From the NCBI GenBank assembly GCA_018262235.1, contig JAGTRY010000029.1, positions 1-35,057 of the forward strand: a stretch of 35,057 nt of DNA, read 5' to 3'. Below are positions 33,710 through 35,057 of the stretch, piece after piece. Source of the stretch: Pseudomonadota bacterium. GTDB lineage: Bacteria > Pseudomonadota > Gammaproteobacteria > Burkholderiales > Rhodocyclaceae. Positions within the stretch are counted from its first letter, which is position 1. Each line of letters opens with the position of its first letter. The notes below the pieces were generated by a model, which worked only from the letters and a program-made list of their open reading frames with translations, was not told the origin of the DNA and made no database searches. The position numbers and the translations under genes were made by a program.

Positions 33710-34789
33710 GCCCACTTATTTCTGAATAGATAGCATGGATAGAATGCGAATGACTAACAACGACAACCACGACAAAAATCATGATCGAACGCCAATAACA
33801 TCTATAAATTCATTTCTGGATGCACTAAGAAATCTTGACGAAAACGATTATTACAAGAGAGAGTATTTTTTTAGAGGGCATGCAAACGTAAATTGGGAAC
33901 CAATACCCAGTATCTATAGAAATGAAAAGTGGATAAAAAACGAAGAATTAATGATTAAAGATTTGATTTCAAGATGTCCAAACGATTTCCAGGATCATAA
34001 GTACACGTTCCAGTCTTTGGTAAAAATGCAACACTATTCGCTGCCAACACGTTTACTCGATGTCACAACGAACCCGTTAGTCGCCTTGTATTTCTCATGC
34101 CAGCCGGAAAAAATCAAAAATGAAAGTGATGTAGAAATCGAATCCGACGGAGAGGTTTTAGTTTTTTGTGCCTTCAAAGACAGCATCAAATACCACGACA
34201 GCGACACAGTTAGCGTTATTTCAAATATTGCAAAAAGACCAAAAGATTTTGATTTAAGCGAAGCTCCGAAATCAGAAAAGGAAATCAAAGCGTTCAATGC
34301 AACGCAAAAAATACAACTTTTACTGCACGAGATCAGGCATGAAAAGCCACACTTTGAATCGAAAATTCAACGTGATCACCTCGAGTCCGTAGTTTTTGTT
34401 CGTCCTCTTTTGGATAATCCACGAATTATCAAGCAAGAAGGCGCTTTTATTTTGTTTGGAATTAATAACAAAAAAACAAATCCAGCAAAAATTAGCAAAA
34501 TCTATCTCCCGCGAGTAAAAAGACCGCGATTGATCATTCCTGCCGAAAAAAAAGAAGGCCTTCTAAAGGAACTGGAAGTTCTTGGGGTTTCAAACAGCAC
34601 CATCTTTCCAGACATTGATAACGTAGCGAAATTCATTAAGTCAAAATATCTAAATGAGAAATAAAGCCGCATATATATCATGAATCTGGCTAACCTAAAG
34701 TCGCCTAACAATTCCGTCGAGAGGGACGGTTTGAAGCTGCGCTTCAAATTCCCTCCGCCTTCGGCTCCGGCCGCCCCTCACGTCAAACG
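33704..34789 (+). mobile_element. Integron gene cassette carrying an FRG-domain gene
   Basis: The unit runs from the base after the G of GTTAGGC to the G of the GTT that ends the attC site. It holds one plus-strand gene and an attC at its 3' side, the standard cassette layout. Its first bases TTAGGC are the exact complement of the R'' box GCCTAA(C), as expected when both ends derive from one circular cassette. It is clearly AT-richer than the rest of the window. Confidence 0.82.
33735..34664 (+). CDS. FRG-domain protein, candidate phage-defence factor
   Basis: The 309-residue protein has an FRG domain: YFFRGHANVNWEPIPSIYR, LVKMQHYSLPTRLLDVTTNP, LVALYFSC and QEGAFILFG follow the family pattern (F-R-G, then hQH-G/S-LPTRLLDWT-NPLVALYFA). 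FRG domains are considered distant relatives of ADP-ribosyltransferases and turn up in phage-defence contexts; the toxin-like activity here is inference. The codon usage is AT-rich and Lys/Asn/Ile-heavy, unlike the neighbours, a sign of transfer. The N-terminal 20 residues are rich in Asn/Asp/His. Three in-frame ATG codons (33735, 33744, 33750) compete and no clear Shine-Dalgarno sequence is visible. No transmembrane segment is seen. It stands alone in its cassette, without an obvious antitoxin. Confidence 0.85.
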   Translation: MDRMRMTNNDNHDKNHDRTPITSINSFLDALRNLDENDYYKREYFFRGHANVNWEPIPSIYRNEKWIKNEELMIKDLISRCPNDFQDHKYTFQSLVKMQHYSLPTRLLDVTTNPLVALYFSCQPEKIKNESDVEIESDGEVLVFCAFKDSIKYHDSDTVSVISNIAKRPKDFDLSEAPKSEKEIKAFNATQKIQLLLHEIRHEKPHFESKIQRDHLESVVFVRPLLDNPRIIKQEGAFILFGINNKKTNPAKISKIYLPRVKRPRLIIPAEKKEGLLKELEVLGVSNSTIFPDIDNVAKFIKSKYLNEK

Positions 34790-34791
34790 TT
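34703..34791 (+). mobile_element. attC recombination site of the FRG cassette
   Basis: R'' GCCTAAC (34703-34709) lies 38 bases after the FRG stop. An imperfect palindrome follows (GAGGGACGG at 34721-34729 against CCGCCCCTC at 34771-34779; internal TTGAAGC-TGC-GCTTCAA at 34731-34747), and the site ends at GTT (34789-34791). About 89 bases, within the normal attC range. The RYYYAAC and GTT core boxes and the folding arms are the identifying features. The last bases of the core (TTRRRY) are replaced by TTGAGG, where an insertion sequence begins. Confidence 0.82.
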
Positions 34792-34836
34792 GAGGCTGTA
34801 GAAAAACCCGTTTTTCATCAAAATTGCAGCCGTAAA

Positions 34837-34866
34837 AAATGGCGTATCCATCGGGATGCGCCATTT
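34837..34866. terminator. Hairpin terminator inside the IS end
   Basis: AAATGGCGTATCC pairs with GGATGCGCCATTT (one mismatch) around ATCG. On the minus strand it is followed by a T-run (complement of AAAAAA at 34834-34839); on the plus strand by GTTTTT. It can stop transcripts from the transposase and also from the cassette side. Confidence 0.8.
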
Positions 34867-34965
34867 GTTTTTCATATTCTGGATTTGTCCGTGGCGGTGC
34901 CTGTCGGGCCACAGGTCTTGCGTGGGTGACAGGGGGATTGAAACGCGCCTTTCCGCCCTTTTTAC

Positions 34966-35057
34966 CTACTGCCCGTAACCGTGATGGGCAAGTTTCTCGA
35001 TGTTGTGGACGAGGCAATAGAGCTTCCACTGTGTGTCGACTTTCTGCTGTCCGCGTA
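34966..35057 (-). CDS. Transposase, C-terminal fragment (5' part outside window)
   Basis: The last 30 residues are visible: RGQQKVDTQWKLYCLVHNIE, then KLAHHGYGQ and the TAG stop. The pattern R-G-x-x-K-V-x-x-Q-W-x-L-Y-x-x-V-H-N-I-E-K-L is typical of the C-termini of IS1182/IS5-like DDE transposases. The catalytic DDE residues lie outside the window, so activity cannot be judged. It reads out of the integron from the right, toward the FRG cassette, and stops about 175 bases before the attC core. Confidence 0.82.
   Translation of the reverse strand, partial: RGQQKVDTQWKLYCLVHNIEKLAHHGYGQ

Larger units (their letters stand above)
34792..35057 (-). mobile_element. Insertion sequence end (IS1182-like), continues outside window
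   Basis: The element starts at or within a few bases of GAGGCTGTAGAAAAAC, directly after the attC core. It contains the 3' non-coding end and the last codons of a minus-strand transposase. The outer end carries GAAAAACCCGTTTTTC, a small palindrome. The exact terminal inverted repeat cannot be fixed without the other end. Confidence 0.65.

Overview
The window looks like about 35 kb of chromosome from a GC-rich free-living Gram-negative bacterium, most likely a betaproteobacterium (Rhodocyclales-like). The reasons are inference: high GC with clear Shine-Dalgarno sites, a lipoprotein pectate lyase with poly-serine linkers, several signal-transduction proteins (GGDEF-EAL, HD-GYP, PAS-MCP), and an integron-integrase remnant that resembles betaproteobacterial IntI. 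No rRNA, tRNA or CRISPR array was seen.

Left part (1-11.8 kb): the 3' end of a YejF-type two-cassette peptide ABC ATPase; a PL1 pectate lyase lipoprotein with two serine linkers, preceded by two perfect inverted repeats; a 44-residue lysine-rich protein; then, on the minus strand, the RNA-binding protein Tex, the Mn transporter MntH and the ferritin-like Dps. A plus-strand operon with 4-bp ATGA overlaps follows: a membrane protein, a MATE exporter and a sirtuin.

Middle part (11.9-26.3 kb): a full-length MASE1/CHASE/PAS/GGDEF/EAL protein converges on a Cache/HAMP/GAF/HD-GYP protein, so synthesis and two kinds of hydrolysis of c-di-GMP may be encoded side by side. Next come a Gfo/Idh/MocA oxidoreductase diverging from a YedF-like DsrE protein, a periplasmic amino-acid binding protein, a 66-residue coiled-coil protein, a radical SAM/SPASM - NTF2-like - cupin operon ending in a terminator, an Aer-like PAS chemoreceptor, and a Ser/Ala/Asp-rich amphipathic-repeat protein.

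Rhamnonate island (26.6-32.4 kb, minus strand): IclR regulator, L-rhamnonate dehydratase (RhmD), transporter (RhmT), lactaldehyde reductase (FucO) and 2-keto-3-deoxy-L-rhamnonate aldolase (RhmA). Together they would import L-rhamnonate, dehydrate it, cleave it to pyruvate and L-lactaldehyde, and reduce the aldehyde to 1,2-propanediol. Strong stem-loops lie at every junction between the structural genes. With the pectate lyase, the theme is use of pectin-derived sugars, although the two loci are 23 kb apart.

Right end (33.0-35.06 kb): a decayed integron. A frameshifted, truncated intI N-terminus on the minus strand is followed by a GTTAGGC core site, then an AT-rich cassette encoding an FRG-domain protein (a family linked to phage defence), an attC site whose R'' exactly complements the cassette start, and an insertion sequence abutting the attC core. 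This mobile, foreign-looking FRG cassette is the most interesting item in the window.
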